From Phenylobacterium sp. (GTDB lineage Bacteria; Pseudomonadota; Alphaproteobacteria; Caulobacterales; Caulobacteraceae): a stretch of 64,000 bases of DNA. Of this stretch, positions 19,177 through 29,160 are shown one piece after another. Position 1 is the stretch's first letter, and each line of letters opens with the position of its first letter. The notes under the pieces were generated by a model that was not told where the DNA came from, ran no database searches, and saw only the letters and a list, made by a program, of their open reading frames with translations. The DNA lies in contig JADBYZ010000013.1 of NCBI GenBank assembly GCA_020402745.1, positions 62,001 through 126,000 on the forward strand, in the 5' to 3' direction. The translations under genes were made by a program, and so were the position numbers.

Positions 19177-19605
19177 ATGCCCAGCGCCATCGCCTCCCCT
19201 GAAATCCTGGCCTTCGCGGCGGGCTTTCCCCTCGCCCTGCTGCACGCGGCCGCAACCCTGGCCATCCTCGTCGCAGGCGCCACCCTATACGCCACCGTCA
19301 CCCCGCATCGCGAGATCGCCCTTATTCGTGAAGGCAACACCGCAGCGGCCATCTCTTTCGGCAGCGTCCTTGTCGGCCTCGCCCTGCCTCTGGCCGCCGC
19401 CATGACCGCCTCTACCTCGCTGCTCGAGATTATCATGTGGGGCGCCCCGACCATTGTGGTTCAGCTGCTGGTTTTCCGGCTGGTGGATCTCTTGCTGAAG
19501 GGCCTTCCGGAGCGCATTCAGCACGGCGAGATGTCAGCGGCCGCCCTCCTGGCCGGCGCAAAGCTGGCCTCGGCCGTCGTGCTCGCCGCCGCCGTCGCGG
19601 GGTAG
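19177..19605 (+). CDS. DUF350 (YjfL-like) membrane protein
   Basis: This 142-residue protein has four hydrophobic helices in the DUF350 arrangement, with LIREGNTAAAISFGSVLVGL at about 48-67 as the family's most recognisable stretch. The function of the family is unknown. It follows rlmN by 11 bp and precedes the anchored protease by 9 bp, so the three genes are probably co-transcribed. Confidence 0.85.
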   Translation: MPSAIASPEILAFAAGFPLALLHAAATLAILVAGATLYATVTPHREIALIREGNTAAAISFGSVLVGLALPLAAAMTASTSLLEIIMWGAPTIVVQLLVFRLVDLLLKGLPERIQHGEMSAAALLAGAKLASAVVLAAAVAG

Positions 19606-19614
19606 GAGGCCGGC

Positions 19615-20445
19615 GTGCATTTTCCGCGGCTCAGCGACTGGCTGATTTATGTCGTCATCATCGTGGCCGTCGTCGTCGTGGCGATCGCCCGAAGAGAACG
19701 ATCAGACGCACCCCCGCCGCCGCCACCGCCGGCCGGCGAGGGCCTGCCGCTGGGCCCGGCCTCGCCCTTCGACCCCTCCGTGATCGTCGAGGCGCCGGCC
19801 ACCCCAGAGCCTGGCTCCGGCACCGCCTTTTCCATCGACGAGCGCGGGGTCTGGATCACCGCCCGTCACGTCGTGGACGGCTGCAAGCGCGCCGCCGTGG
19901 TTGTCGCTGAGGGGCGTGGAGTCGCCGCCGAGGTGCGGATAGACCCCCAGGGCGAGGTGGCGGTCCTGACCACGGAGGGCGGCGCCGCCCCCTTGCCTGT
20001 GGCGGTGGGCAGGACCCTTAGGCGGGGGGAGAGGGCCTATCATCCGGGCTTTCCCCAAGGCAGGCCAGGGGAGGCCACCTCACGCCTGATCGGGCGCGAG
20101 AACATGGTCATCAGGGGCCACGGCGAACGCACGGAGTCTGTCCTGGTCTGGGCTGAGACTGGACGGACGGACCAGCTCCGCGGGAGCCTCTCAGGTCTGT
20201 CGGGAGCACCCGCACTTGACGGCGCCGGGCGGGTGATCGGCGTGACCGTGGCGGAATCCCCCCGTCGGGGACGAATTTACACCACCTCCCCTGAGACTCT
20301 GGTCAACGCCCTGAAGTCGGCTAACGAGCAGCCCCAGCCGGGGGCCGTAGGGGAGTCTGTGACCACCACCAACTACGGGATCGTCTCCGACAGTCTGCGG
20401 CGAGACCTGCGGGTCGCACGGGTTATCTGCCTCGACGCAGCCTGA
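19615..20445 (+). CDS. Membrane-anchored trypsin-like serine protease
   Basis: The 276-residue protein starts at GTG 19615, preceded by TAGGAGG. Residues 9-25 form one transmembrane helix, residues 32-40 a Pro-rich linker, and residues 60-240 a trypsin-like fold probably facing the periplasm. His85 (ITARHVVDG) and Ser196 (GLSGAPALD) fit the catalytic residues. At the position usually held by the catalytic Asp, in DPQGEVAVL, there is Glu114. Activity is therefore uncertain. The segment from ESPRRGRIYTTSPE is typical of a poorly characterised alphaproteobacterial protease family. Confidence 0.82.
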   Translation: MHFPRLSDWLIYVVIIVAVVVVAIARRERSDAPPPPPPPAGEGLPLGPASPFDPSVIVEAPATPEPGSGTAFSIDERGVWITARHVVDGCKRAAVVVAEGRGVAAEVRIDPQGEVAVLTTEGGAAPLPVAVGRTLRRGERAYHPGFPQGRPGEATSRLIGRENMVIRGHGERTESVLVWAETGRTDQLRGSLSGLSGAPALDGAGRVIGVTVAESPRRGRIYTTSPETLVNALKSANEQPQPGAVGESVTTTNYGIVSDSLRRDLRVARVICLDAA

Positions 20446-20460
20446 GGTTCCCTTGCTGGT

Positions 20461-21141
20461 TCAGTCAGAGCGACGGATGAAGTCCAGCCAGACAGGTGAG
20501 CAGTCGCCCAGGCGCTTGGCCTCATAGCGGGTGACGATGTGATCCGCCGGGGCATCCCGCCAATCGGCGGCGCTCCGGGCGGGCCATTCGAACCGAGGCT
20601 CCGCCAGAAGGACCCTGAGCATCTGGTCGGCGTAATCCGCCCAGTCGGTGGCCAGGCGCAACTGGCCTCCTGGCTTCAGAAGTTGCGCCGCCTCAGCGGC
20701 GAAGGCGGGGTTCACCAGCCTGCGCTTGTTGTGCCGAGCCTTCTGCCAGGGATCAGGAAACAGGACGAACAGGCGGTCCAGGCTGGCGTCCGGCAGCCGC
20801 GACATCAGGTCGCGGGCGTCGCCGTCATGGATCCGGACGTTCTTAAGGCCCGCCTCGTCCACGTGCCGCAGGGCGCTGGCGACCCCGTTGACGAAGGGCT
20901 CGGCGCCGAGGACCAGCACGTCGGGCCGGGCCGCGGCCTGGGCGGACATGTGCTCGCCGCCGCCAAAGCCGATCTCCAGCCAGGTCTCGCGCGCGCCCGG
21001 CATGAGGATGGCGGGATCGACGGGTCCCTCCGCTGGCGGGCGCAGGGCCGGCAACAGGGTCTCCATCAGGGAGGCCTGGCGGGGCTTCAGGGTGCGCGAG
21101 CGGATCCGTCCGAAGGACCGCAGGGGCGGCGGGGTCTCCAC
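20461..21141 (-). CDS. trmB: tRNA (guanine-N7)-methyltransferase
   Basis: This 226-residue SAM-dependent enzyme makes m7G46 in the variable loop of tRNA. Visible motifs are the SAM-binding WLEIGFGGGEH and the catalytic region LFVLFPDPWQKARHNKRR. The GTG at 21141 is chosen because it lies 7 bp after the metK stop and gives the usual family length; the frame upstream lies inside metK. It is the last gene of the nfu-to-trmB run and would use the SAM made by metK. Confidence 0.94.
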   Translation of the reverse strand: METPPPLRSFGRIRSRTLKPRQASLMETLLPALRPPAEGPVDPAILMPGARETWLEIGFGGGEHMSAQAAARPDVLVLGAEPFVNGVASALRHVDEAGLKNVRIHDGDARDLMSRLPDASLDRLFVLFPDPWQKARHNKRRLVNPAFAAEAAQLLKPGGQLRLATDWADYADQMLRVLLAEPRFEWPARSAADWRDAPADHIVTRYEAKRLGDCSPVWLDFIRRSD

Positions 21142-21148
21142 GCGGCGG

Positions 21149-22369
21149 TCAGGCGAGGCCCTTGAGGGCGTCCACCAGGTCCGTGCGTTCCCAGGAGAAG
21201 CCGCCGTCGGAGTCCGGCTCGCGGCCGAAATGGCCGTAGGCCGCGGTCCGGGCATAGATGGGACGGTTAAGCCCGAGGTGACGCCGGATGGCCGCCGGCG
21301 TGGCGCCGCCGATCAGCTCGGGCAGGACCGCCTCCAGCTTGGCCGGATCGATCTCTCCCTCGCCGTGAAGATCCACGTAGAAACTCAGTGGGGAGGAGAC
21401 GCCGATGGCGTAGCTGATCTGGATGGTGCAGCGGCGCGACAGGCCCGCGGCGACCACATTCTTGGCGAGGTAGCGGCAGGCATAGGCGGCGGAACGGTCC
21501 ACCTTGGTCGGGTCCTTCCCGGAGAAGGCGCCGCCGCCATGCGGGGCCGCGCCGCCGTAGGTGTCGACGATGATCTTCCGGCCCGTCAGGCCGGCGTCGC
21601 CGTCGGGTCCGCCCTGCACGAAGCGGCCGGTCGGGTTGACGTGCCAGACGGTCTTCCGGCTCAGGAGCCCGTCGGGGAAGACGCTCTCCACCAGGGGGCG
21701 GATGGCCTCCTTGACCCGCGCCGGGGTGGCGAGCCTCAGGCCGATGCGCTTGGCGTGCTGGGTGGAGATGACCAGCTGGGTCACCGCGACGGGCCGGCCG
21801 TTCTCGTAGGCCAGGGTGACCTGGCTCTTGGCGTCCGGCTCCAGGAAGGGCATCTCGCCGGAGTGACGGGCGGCGGCCAGGCGACGCAGGACCTCGTGGG
21901 AATACTGCAGGGTCGCAGGCATCAGGACGGGGGTCTCGTCGCAGGCATAGCCGAACATGATCCCCTGGTCGCCGGCGCCCTCGTCCTTGGAATTGGTGGC
22001 GTCGACACCCTGGGCGATATCGCCGGACTGGCCATGCAGGTGACAGGCGTACTTCGCCTTGTCCCAGTGGAAGCCCTTCTGCTCGTAACCGATGTCCTTG
22101 ACCGCAGCCCGCACCCGCGGCTCCAGCGAGGAGATCACCTCACGTGTGAAGGCCTTGTTCTCGGCCTTGTCGGCGCCGGGCCGGGAGGCGCGGACCTCGC
22201 CGGCCAGAATGATCCGATTGGTGGTGACCAGGGTCTCGCAGGCCACGCGGGCCTCAGGGTCGGCGGCGATGAAGGCGTCGACCACCGTATCGGAGATCCG
22301 GTCGGCGACCTTGTCCGGGTGGCCTTCGGAAACGCTTTCGCTGGTGAAGATGTAGGAGGGTCGGGTCAC
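21149..22369 (-). CDS. metK: S-adenosylmethionine synthetase
   Basis: This 406-residue enzyme makes S-adenosylmethionine from methionine and ATP. Signatures are [12 protein letters not shown] near residue 17, [15 protein letters not shown], and [19 protein letters not shown]. It is slightly longer than the E. coli enzyme, as is usual in alphaproteobacteria. Its ATG overlaps the lnt stop by 4 bp. No SAM riboswitch precedes it, since the upstream sequence is lnt coding. Confidence 0.97.
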   Translation of the reverse strand: MTRPSYIFTSESVSEGHPDKVADRISDTVVDAFIAADPEARVACETLVTTNRIILAGEVRASRPGADKAENKAFTREVISSLEPRVRAAVKDIGYEQKGFHWDKAKYACHLHGQSGDIAQGVDATNSKDEGAGDQGIMFGYACDETPVLMPATLQYSHEVLRRLAAARHSGEMPFLEPDAKSQVTLAYENGRPVAVTQLVISTQHAKRIGLRLATPARVKEAIRPLVESVFPDGLLSRKTVWHVNPTGRFVQGGPDGDAGLTGRKIIVDTYGGAAPHGGGAFSGKDPTKVDRSAAYACRYLAKNVVAAGLSRRCTIQISYAIGVSSPLSFYVDLHGEGEIDPAKLEAVLPELIGGATPAAIRRHLGLNRPIYARTAAYGHFGREPDSDGGFSWERTDLVDALKGLA

Positions 22370-23988
22370 GGGACGGCTCCGTCTGGATCACGCCGCGCCC
22401 TGGACCGGCGCCAGCGGTTCGCCAGACCTATAAAGATTTCTTTATGTCCTGCAAGGGCGGCGGCCGACAGGAGAAGCATGACCAGGAAGGGCAGGTCTCC
22501 CCACCGGGCGTAGAGGGTGGGCGGACGGGCGGGCGGCAGGGGGAGATCAATCACCCCGGCGGCGCCTAACCCGAGAACGGGACCCACCGTCCGACCGCTG
22601 GAATCGATCACCGCCGAGACGCCGGTCGGCGTCGAGCGGACGATAGGCAGGCCTTCCTCGATGGCCCGGTAGCGGGCCATGTTGAGATGCTGCCAGGGGC
22701 CGGTGGCGCGGCCGAACCAGGCGTCGTTGGACACGTTCAGGATCCAGTCGGGGCGCGCGCCGCCGCGGCGGGCGGCGGCGCGGGTGAAGCCCGGGAACAG
22801 GGCCTCGTAGCAGATCATGGGCTGGACGCCGGGCAGGCCTGGGATCGCCAGAGGAACGGGCGGCGGACCGGCGGTGAAGTCCTCGGGCATGCGGACGAGG
22901 CTGCGCAGGCCGATCCGCCCGGCCAGGTCGCCCAGGGGCAGGAACTCGCCGAACGGCACCAGTCGGTGCTTGTCGTAGACGCCGGCGAGGGCGATGTCAC
23001 GGCCCGCTCCCTCCAGGAAGAAGAGGCTGTTGCGGTAGGTCAGCGCCCCCCGGGCGTCCAGTTCGACCCGGTAGGCGCCCATGGCCAGGACCTGTCCTGG
23101 CGCCAGGGCCTGAGCCAGGGCGGCGCGCCAGGGCGAACCCGGCGCCAGGAGATTATTGATGACGGCTGGCAGGGCGCCCTCGGGCCAGACCACCAGGTCG
23201 GGACGGACCGCAGAGGGCGTTGCGCTGAGGTCCAGGTAGGTCTGGAAGATCCCGGCCAGGTTCTCAGGTCGCCATTTGGTCTTCTGGTCGATGTCGGCCT
23301 GGACGATCCGGATCACGGGACCGGCCGGACCCTGGGGCGTGGCGGCGATGCGGGCCGCGCCCCAGGCGTGCAGGGCCAGGAAGGCGCCAGCGACCGCGGT
23401 CGCCCGGGTGAGCCGGCGACCTGGCGCCCCTGGGCCAAGGATCCAGGCGGGGGAGGCGCAAAGGACAAGGGTCACCCAGGTCAGGCCATAGGCGCCCACG
23501 AGGGCGGCGCCTTGGGACAGGGGCGATCCCGCCGGCCAGGCCTCCCCCGGCAGGTTCCAGGGAAAGCCGGTCAGGACATGGCCTCGGAGCCACTCCGCGC
23601 CTGAAAGGCAGGCGGCGAAGGCGAGGAGCCCCGGCAGGCCGCGGGCCCCGATCCCGCGCCAGAGGGCGGCGGCGGCCGCCCAGAAGAGGGAAAGCCCGCC
23701 GGCCATCAGGACCAGGGCGAAAGGCGCCATCCACCCGTGGGTCCGCTCATCCACCAGGAAGGGCTCGACGATCCAGTTCACCGAGATGGCGAAGTAGCCG
23801 AGGCCCGCAAGGCCACCCCTCAGGGCCACGGCGCGCACCGGCCGGGCGGCGGGCCGGGACAGGGACCAGAGGATAAGGGCGAATCCCGCGAGGCCGGGCA
23901 GGAAGCCGTAGGGCGGGAAGGCGAGGGCCGCGAGGAGTCCTCCCGCCAGGGCGGCGATGCCGGCTGCTGCGGAGGCGCGGTCGGGCAA
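22366..23988 (-). CDS. lnt: Apolipoprotein N-acyltransferase
   Basis: This 540-residue integral membrane enzyme adds the third acyl chain to lipoproteins. About six N-terminal helices (residues 1-215) are followed by a periplasmic nitrilase-like domain in which the catalytic triad is readable as Glu270 (VVWPEGALP), Lys340 ([12 protein letters not shown]) and Cys393 ([10 protein letters not shown]). It lies 2 bp after the corC-like gene and overlaps metK. The corC-lnt pairing is conserved. Confidence 0.96.
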   Translation of the reverse strand: MPDRASAAAGIAALAGGLLAALAFPPYGFLPGLAGFALILWSLSRPAARPVRAVALRGGLAGLGYFAISVNWIVEPFLVDERTHGWMAPFALVLMAGGLSLFWAAAAALWRGIGARGLPGLLAFAACLSGAEWLRGHVLTGFPWNLPGEAWPAGSPLSQGAALVGAYGLTWVTLVLCASPAWILGPGAPGRRLTRATAVAGAFLALHAWGAARIAATPQGPAGPVIRIVQADIDQKTKWRPENLAGIFQTYLDLSATPSAVRPDLVVWPEGALPAVINNLLAPGSPWRAALAQALAPGQVLAMGAYRVELDARGALTYRNSLFFLEGAGRDIALAGVYDKHRLVPFGEFLPLGDLAGRIGLRSLVRMPEDFTAGPPPVPLAIPGLPGVQPMICYEALFPGFTRAAARRGGARPDWILNVSNDAWFGRATGPWQHLNMARYRAIEEGLPIVRSTPTGVSAVIDSSGRTVGPVLGLGAAGVIDLPLPPARPPTLYARWGDLPFLVMLLLSAAALAGHKEIFIGLANRWRRSRARRDPDGAVP

Positions 23989-23990
23989 GG

Positions 23991-24884
23991 TCAGTCCACG
24001 CCCGCCGCCACCGCTGGCGGCGGCGTGGGGCGGATCCGCACCCGCTTGATCCGCCGGGGGTCTGCATCCAGGACCTGGATCTCGTAGCCTTCGGGATAGG
24101 CGATCACCTCGCCCCGGCGGGGCAGGCGTCCGGCGACGGCAGAGACCAGTCCGCCCACCGTGTCGATCTCCTCGTCGAGGTCGGGCGGCGCAAGATCGCG
24201 CCCCAGGGCCGCCTCGAGCTCTTCGAGGGGCGCCCGGGCGTCGGCCTCGAAGGCGCCATCGGGTCTTTGCTGGACCCCCGCCGCCTGGGCCTCGTCGTGC
24301 TCGTCGTCGATCTCGCCGACCACGGCCTCCACCAGGTCCTCGAGGGTGACGAGCCCATCTGTGCCGCCGAATTCATCGATCACCAGGGCCATGTGGGTCC
24401 GGGTGGCCTGCATCCGCAGCAAGAGGTCTGCGGCCCGCATGGACGCCGGCACATAGAGGGCTTCGCGCTTGAGCCGCATGAGGCCGGAGTCCGCAGCCCC
24501 GCCCCGCCGGGCCTTGGGCCGGGCGCCGGTGGCCATCTGCTTGAAGACATCCTTGACGTGGACGACGCCCAGGGGATCGTCGAGGGTCTCTCGATAGATC
24601 GGCATGCGGGAGTGTTCGGCCTCGAGGAAGCAGGCCACGACCTCGTCGAAGGGCGTGTCGACCTCCACCGCCACGATGTCGGCCCGCGGCGTCATGACAT
24701 CATCGACCCTGAGGGTCTGGAAGGCCTGGGCCTGGTCGACCAGCCGGCCGCCGGCCGACTCGGAGAGGGCTTCCGCCGCGGTGGCGGCGGGGTCCTGGCT
24801 GCGGGCCCCGAACAGCCGGCCAAGCCAGCCTCCGGGACCCCTTCCCTGTCGCCCCTCCGGGGCGGGCGCGTCATAACTGGCCAT
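23991..24884 (-). CDS. CorC/HlyC-like CBS-domain protein
   Basis: This 297-residue cytoplasmic protein has two CBS domains (about 60-190, with [20 protein letters not shown] and [19 protein letters not shown]) followed by a C-terminal transporter-associated CorC_HlyC domain. No transmembrane helices are present, as in E. coli CorC (YbeX). Family members affect Mg/Co efflux and ribosome function. The start overlaps the ybeY stop by 14 bp. Confidence 0.92.
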   Translation of the reverse strand: MASYDAPAPEGRQGRGPGGWLGRLFGARSQDPAATAAEALSESAGGRLVDQAQAFQTLRVDDVMTPRADIVAVEVDTPFDEVVACFLEAEHSRMPIYRETLDDPLGVVHVKDVFKQMATGARPKARRGGAADSGLMRLKREALYVPASMRAADLLLRMQATRTHMALVIDEFGGTDGLVTLEDLVEAVVGEIDDEHDEAQAAGVQQRPDGAFEADARAPLEELEAALGRDLAPPDLDEEIDTVGGLVSAVAGRLPRRGEVIAYPEGYEIQVLDADPRRIKRVRIRPTPPPAVAAGVD

Positions 24885-25362
24885 GGTCTCCCCTTTCGGC
24901 GGCGTAGGGGTCAGGCGCCCCCAGGCCCGCCAGGATCTTCACTTCGAGGGCTTCCATCTCCGCCGCGTCGGCGTCGCCCTCATGGTCGTAGCCTACAAGA
25001 TGCAGGACCCCGTGCGCTACGAGATGTTGCAGGTGATGCTCCAGCCGCTTGCCCTGGGTCTCGGCTTCCCGCCGGCAGGTCTCGAAGGCGAGGGCGACGT
25101 CGCCCAGCCAGCCTTCGGGGTTCTCGGGGGCCGGGAAAGACAGGACATTGGTCGGGCCGGCCTTGGACCGGAAGGCGAGGTTCAGCTCGGCCAGCCGGGC
25201 GTCATCGGCGAGAAGAATGGCGAGGCCCCCGCGAACGCCAGCCGCCGACAGGGCGGCCTCGGCGGCGCGGACGGCCAGGTCGCCGATGTGGGGACGGGAG
25301 CCCTCCCAGGCCTCCGCCTCGACCAGGACCTCGATCCCGGCGAGTTCGCCCTCCGGGGTCAT
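24871..25362 (-). CDS. ybeY: Endoribonuclease YbeY
   Basis: This 163-residue metalloprotein matures 16S rRNA and takes part in ribosome quality control. The metal-binding motif H-x3-H-x4-G-Y-D-H is seen in VAHGVLHLVGYDHEGD, and the conserved TNVLSFPAPE lies before it. It overlaps phoH upstream by 4 bp and the corC-like gene downstream by 14 bp, forming the conserved phoH-ybeY-corC block. Confidence 0.96.
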   Translation of the reverse strand: MTPEGELAGIEVLVEAEAWEGSRPHIGDLAVRAAEAALSAAGVRGGLAILLADDARLAELNLAFRSKAGPTNVLSFPAPENPEGWLGDVALAFETCRREAETQGKRLEHHLQHLVAHGVLHLVGYDHEGDADAAEMEALEVKILAGLGAPDPYAAERGDHGQL

Positions 25363-26312
25363 GACGCCGAGCCGGGTGGCCGACCGTCGGCCTCGTAGGC
25401 CCGGACGATCCGTTCGACCAGGGGGTGGCGGACCACGTCCTCGGGACCGAACCGGGCGACGCCGATCCCCTTTTCGCCCTCCAGGAGGGAGACGGCGTGG
25501 GCGAGGCCCGAGTCCCGGGGCTGGGGCAGGTCGATCTGGCTAGGATCGCCGGTGACCACCATCTTCGCGCCTTCGCCCAGCCGGGTCAGGACCATCCGCA
25601 TCTGCATGCGCGAGCAGTTCTGGGCCTCGTCGACGATGACATAGGCGTGCGACAGAGTCCGGCCGCGCATGAAGGCGATGGGCGCCAACTCGATCTCGCC
25701 CTTCTCGCGGCGACGGCGGAACTGGTCCGCGCCCAGGATGTCGGTCAGGGCCTCCCAGACCGGGGCCATGTAGGGGTCGACCTTCTCGGTCAGGTCGCCG
25801 GGCAGGAAGCCCAGGCGTTCGCCGGCCTCCACCGCCGGGCGGGAGACGATCAGTCGCTCGACATCGCCGCGCAGGAGGGCGCCGACGCCCGCCGCCACGG
25901 CCAGGAAGGTCTTGCCGGTGCCGGCGGGGCCAAGGCCGAAGACCAGGTCGCACCTGGCCAAGGTGTCCAGGTAGCGGGCCTGGGCCGGGGTGCGCGGGGA
26001 GACCGGGCCGCGACGGCCCGACGGCAGGGCGCCGGGGGGTGAGCCCCGTCCGGTCCGCGCCTGGCCGATGGCGACACGCACGTCGGCTTCGGCCACTTCA
26101 AGGCCTCGCTCGGCGCGAAGGGCCAAGACCTCCACCACCTTCTTGGCCGAGGCGCGACCGCGGACATCGCCGGTCAGGCTGACGCCCCCGCCGGGGGTCT
26201 CAACGAGCACGTCGAAGGCGTCCTCGATCAGGGCTGCGTGACGGCTGGAGGGGCCAGCCACAGCGCGGGCGGCCGCATCGGACAGGGTGACGAACTCTGC
26301 GTTGCGGCTCAT
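25359..26312 (-). CDS. PhoH-like ATPase (YbeZ)
   Basis: This 317-residue P-loop protein of the PhoH family has Walker [16 protein letters not shown] at about 138-152 and Walker [17 protein letters not shown]. An N-terminal domain of about 110 residues precedes the ATPase core. YbeZ proteins work with YbeY in RNA metabolism. It overlaps miaB by 4 bp and ybeY by 4 bp. Confidence 0.93.
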   Translation of the reverse strand: MSRNAEFVTLSDAAARAVAGPSSRHAALIEDAFDVLVETPGGGVSLTGDVRGRASAKKVVEVLALRAERGLEVAEADVRVAIGQARTGRGSPPGALPSGRRGPVSPRTPAQARYLDTLARCDLVFGLGPAGTGKTFLAVAAGVGALLRGDVERLIVSRPAVEAGERLGFLPGDLTEKVDPYMAPVWEALTDILGADQFRRRREKGEIELAPIAFMRGRTLSHAYVIVDEAQNCSRMQMRMVLTRLGEGAKMVVTGDPSQIDLPQPRDSGLAHAVSLLEGEKGIGVARFGPEDVVRHPLVERIVRAYEADGRPPGSAS

Positions 26313-27661
26313 GCAGGCTGCGCTTCACCCAACAGGGTCCCGGAGAGGCTCATCCGGGCGCTGGCGTCGATTCGGACCGGGGCGATCTGTCCGATGAGCT
26401 CGGTCGGCCCCTCGCAGTGGACAGCCTGCAGGTAGGGGCTGCGGCCCGACAGCTGGCCGGGATGGCGGCCGGGCTTTTCGAACAGGACCGGCAGGACCCG
26501 GCCCTCTTGGGCGGTATTGAAGGCGCGCTGCTGGGACTCGATCAGGGCGTTCAGGCGGGCGAGGCGCTCATCCTTGACGGCCTCGTCCACCTGGCCGGGC
26601 TGGGCGGCGGCGGGCGTCCCGGGCCGGCGGGAATACTTGAAGGTGAAGGCTGAGGCGTACCCCGCCTCGCGCACCAGGGCCAGAGTCGCCTCAAAGTCGG
26701 ACTCCCGCTCGCCGGGGAAGCCGACGATGAAGTCGCCCGACAGGGCGATATCGGGCCGCGCGGCGCGGATTTTCTCCACCAGGCGCAGGTAGGACTCAGC
26801 GGTATGACCGCGGTTCATGGCCTTGAGGATGCGGTCTGACCCGGACTGAACGGGCAGGTGCAGGTAGGGCATCAGCTGGGGGAGTTCGGCGTGGGCGGCG
26901 ATCAGGTCATCGTCCATGTCCCGGGGGTGGCTGGTGGTGTAGCGGATCCGGTCCAGGCCCTCGATCCGGGCCAGCTGGCGGGCCAGGCCGCCAAGGCCAC
27001 CCTCGCCCGACCAGGCGTTGACGTTCTGCCCCAGGAGCGTGACCTCGCGCACCCCGCGGGCCGCCAGGCTCCGGGCCTCGGCGAGGATCGCCTCGGCCGG
27101 CCGCGACCACTCCCCGCCGCGAGTGTAAGGCACCACGCAGAAGGTGCAGAACTTATCGCAGCCCTCCTGGACGGTGAGGAAGGCGGTGACGCCCGAGGTT
27201 GAGCGCTCGGCGCCCAGGGCGTCGAACTTGGCCTCGGGGGCGAAGTCGGCGGCGAGGCGCTCGCCCCGTGCGCGGTGGGTCCGGGCGATCAGCTCGGGCA
27301 GCTGGTGGTAGGCCTGCGGTCCGACGACGAGGTCCACCGCAGGCTGACGGCGCAGAATCTCCTCACCCTCGGCCTGGGCCACGCATCCGGCCACGGCGAT
27401 GGTCATCCCGAGCCCAGCGGCGGCGCGCTCGGTCTTCAGGGCTTTGAGCTGACCCAGCTCGGAATAGACCTTGTCAGTGGCCTTCTCGCGGATGTGGCAG
27501 GTGTTGAGGACCACAAGGTCGGCCTCCTCAGGCCGCTCGGTCATGGCGTAGCCCAGCGGCGCCAGCACGTCGGCCATGCGCTCGCTGTCATAGACGTTCA
27601 TCTGGCAGCCATAGGTGCGGATGTAGAGCCGCCGCGAGGCCGGGGGAGGGGCGTCACTCAT
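26309..27661 (-). CDS. miaB: tRNA-2-methylthio-N6-dimethylallyladenosine synthase
   Basis: This 450-residue radical-SAM methylthiotransferase converts i6A37 to ms2i6A37 in tRNA. The N-terminal auxiliary cluster cysteines are in [18 protein letters not shown] and AGCVAQAEG. The radical-SAM cluster is in [20 protein letters not shown] domain forms the C-terminus. The start overlaps the fur stop by 8 bp. It needs both Fe-S clusters and SAM, which the neighbouring nfu and metK help provide. Confidence 0.96.
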   Translation of the reverse strand: MSDAPPPASRRLYIRTYGCQMNVYDSERMADVLAPLGYAMTERPEEADLVVLNTCHIREKATDKVYSELGQLKALKTERAAAGLGMTIAVAGCVAQAEGEEILRRQPAVDLVVGPQAYHQLPELIARTHRARGERLAADFAPEAKFDALGAERSTSGVTAFLTVQEGCDKFCTFCVVPYTRGGEWSRPAEAILAEARSLAARGVREVTLLGQNVNAWSGEGGLGGLARQLARIEGLDRIRYTTSHPRDMDDDLIAAHAELPQLMPYLHLPVQSGSDRILKAMNRGHTAESYLRLVEKIRAARPDIALSGDFIVGFPGERESDFEATLALVREAGYASAFTFKYSRRPGTPAAAQPGQVDEAVKDERLARLNALIESQQRAFNTAQEGRVLPVLFEKPGRHPGQLSGRSPYLQAVHCEGPTELIGQIAPVRIDASARMSLSGTLLGEAQPA

Positions 27662-28061
27662 TGATGGGAAGGCCGTACAGCTCCAGCCGATGATCCACCA
27701 GGCGATAGCCCAGGCGGCGGGCGATGGCCTCCTGCAGGGCTTCGATCTCAGGGTCGACGAACTCGATCACCTTGCCAGTGGTCATGTCGATCAGGTGGTC
27801 GTGATGCGCTTCTGACGCCTCCTCGTACCGAGACCGGCCATCCCGGAAATCCAGGCGCGAGATGATGCCCGCTTCCTCGAACAGCCGCACCGTGCGGTAG
27901 ACCGTGGCGATGGAGATGCGCGGATCGACGGCGTGCGACCGCCGGTGGAGCTCCTCCACGTCGGGATGATCCTGGGCCTCGGACAGCACGCGGGCGATCA
28001 CCCGGCGCTGCTCGGTCATGCGCATGCCCTTGGCGATGCAGAGGTTCTCGATACGGTCCAA
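27654..28061 (-). CDS. fur: Fur-family iron-responsive regulator
   Basis: This 135-residue metalloregulator has the winged-helix recognition segment [18 protein letters not shown] at about 48-65 and the metal site HHDH at 86-89 followed by [11 protein letters not shown]. The two C-terminal CxxC motifs of E. coli Fur are absent, as is normal for alphaproteobacterial Fur/Mur. It is followed directly by miaB. An iron or manganese role cannot be distinguished from sequence alone, although fur next to miaB is the arrangement in Caulobacter. Confidence 0.92.
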   Translation of the reverse strand: MDRIENLCIAKGMRMTEQRRVIARVLSEAQDHPDVEELHRRSHAVDPRISIATVYRTVRLFEEAGIISRLDFRDGRSRYEEASEAHHDHLIDMTTGKVIEFVDPEIEALQEAIARRLGYRLVDHRLELYGLPINE

Positions 28062-28093
28062 GCGGAAGTCTCCTGTTGGGCAGGATAGGGCTT

Positions 28094-28525
28094 TCAGGGC
28101 GTCGTGTTAAGCGCCCGGCGCAGGACGAGGGCGTCCACCGCACCGGCGCCGGGGCGCGGATAGTAGGCTGGCCGCCGGCCGACCTCCTCGAACCCGCGGC
28201 CGGCATATAGCCGACGGGCATTCGGGTTGTCCTCGGCGACCTCGAGAAATACGGATTCGGCGCCGTCCGCCCGCGCAGATTCCAGGGCGGCCTCCAGGAG
28301 ACGGCGGCCGACTCCGGCGCCGCGCAGCTCCGCCCGGACGCCGACCGTGAGGATTTCGGCCTCACCCGCGATAGTCCGTACAAGGATCAGGCCCGCGCCG
28401 TCCTCGATCAGGGCGACGGCGTCCAGGGCGGCGATCTCGTCGGCGCTCCAGCCGGGCGAGAAGGCTGCGGCGTGCAGCGCCGCGAGGGCGGCCATGTCCG
28501 AAGGGCCGGCGCGACGGACGCTCAT
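28094..28525 (-). CDS. rimI: GNAT acetyltransferase, RimI-like
   Basis: This 143-residue acetyltransferase carries the acetyl-CoA-binding RGAGVGRRLLEAAL (about 73-86) and the ENPNARRLYAGRGFEEVGRR segment typical of RimI. RimI acetylates the N-terminus of ribosomal protein S18 in E. coli. It overlaps tsaB by 4 bp, a pairing seen in most proteobacteria, and lies 32 bp upstream of fur. Confidence 0.88.
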   Translation of the reverse strand: MSVRRAGPSDMAALAALHAAAFSPGWSADEIAALDAVALIEDGAGLILVRTIAGEAEILTVGVRAELRGAGVGRRLLEAALESARADGAESVFLEVAEDNPNARRLYAGRGFEEVGRRPAYYPRPGAGAVDALVLRRALNTTP

Positions 28526-29154
28526 GGGGGCGCCCGCCCGCCCGGCAAACGGGCGTCAGGCGGCCTCATGTAGAGGGGGACGAGGGCTTCTGGCCGACGG
28601 GAGGCGGCGAGTCGGCCCGCGACAACGGCGTCCGGCGTGGAGGCCGGGGTCCGCACGGCGCCGGGCAGGGCCTCGCCCGCCAGGTCCGGCGCGCCGACGA
28701 TGCGCTCTACAGGGCCTAGGGCGTCAAGGTCTGCGACCTGGCCGAGAATCGGCGGGGCGAGGGCAAGCCCGCCTTCGAAGACCTGGCTGCAGATCGACTC
28801 GCCCCGCCCTGGCAGGAGGGCGAGGGTCCGGCCGGGGGCGGCGGCGTAGGGCGCGGCCAGCACCTCCAGGCAACCGAGGCCGATCACGGGGCGGTCCAGG
28901 GCCAGGCCCAGGCCCTTGGCGAAGGCCAGGCCGACGCGCAGTCCCGTGAAGGAGCCCGGCCCGAGGGTGACGGCGATCCGGTCCAGGTCGGAGAAGGCCA
29001 GGCCCGCCCGTTCCATCACCTCCCGGGTCAGGGGGGCGAGGCGCTCCTGGTGGCCCCTCTCCATGGGCTCGGAGGCCCAGGCCAGGGTCCGCTCGCCGTC
29101 AAGGACGGCGACGGAGCAGGCGGACAGGCAGGTGTCGAGGGCGAGGACCCGCAC
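28522..29154 (-). CDS. tsaB: tRNA t6A37 biosynthesis protein TsaB
   Basis: This 210-residue protein of the ASKHA fold is a partner of TsaD in making N6-threonylcarbamoyladenosine in tRNA. The N-terminus VLALDTCLSACSVAVLDG and the LGPGSFTGLRVGLAFAKGL segment (about 64-82) are the family signature. It lies 6 bp after nfu and overlaps rimI by 4 bp. Confidence 0.94.
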   Translation of the reverse strand: MRVLALDTCLSACSVAVLDGERTLAWASEPMERGHQERLAPLTREVMERAGLAFSDLDRIAVTLGPGSFTGLRVGLAFAKGLGLALDRPVIGLGCLEVLAAPYAAAPGRTLALLPGRGESICSQVFEGGLALAPPILGQVADLDALGPVERIVGAPDLAGEALPGAVRTPASTPDAVVAGRLAASRRPEALVPLYMRPPDARLPGGRAPP

Positions 29155-29160
29155 GCAGGC

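Noticed and set aside
22370-22420. SAM riboswitch before metK
   Set aside because: The metK start overlaps the lnt stop, so there is no untranslated leader to hold one.
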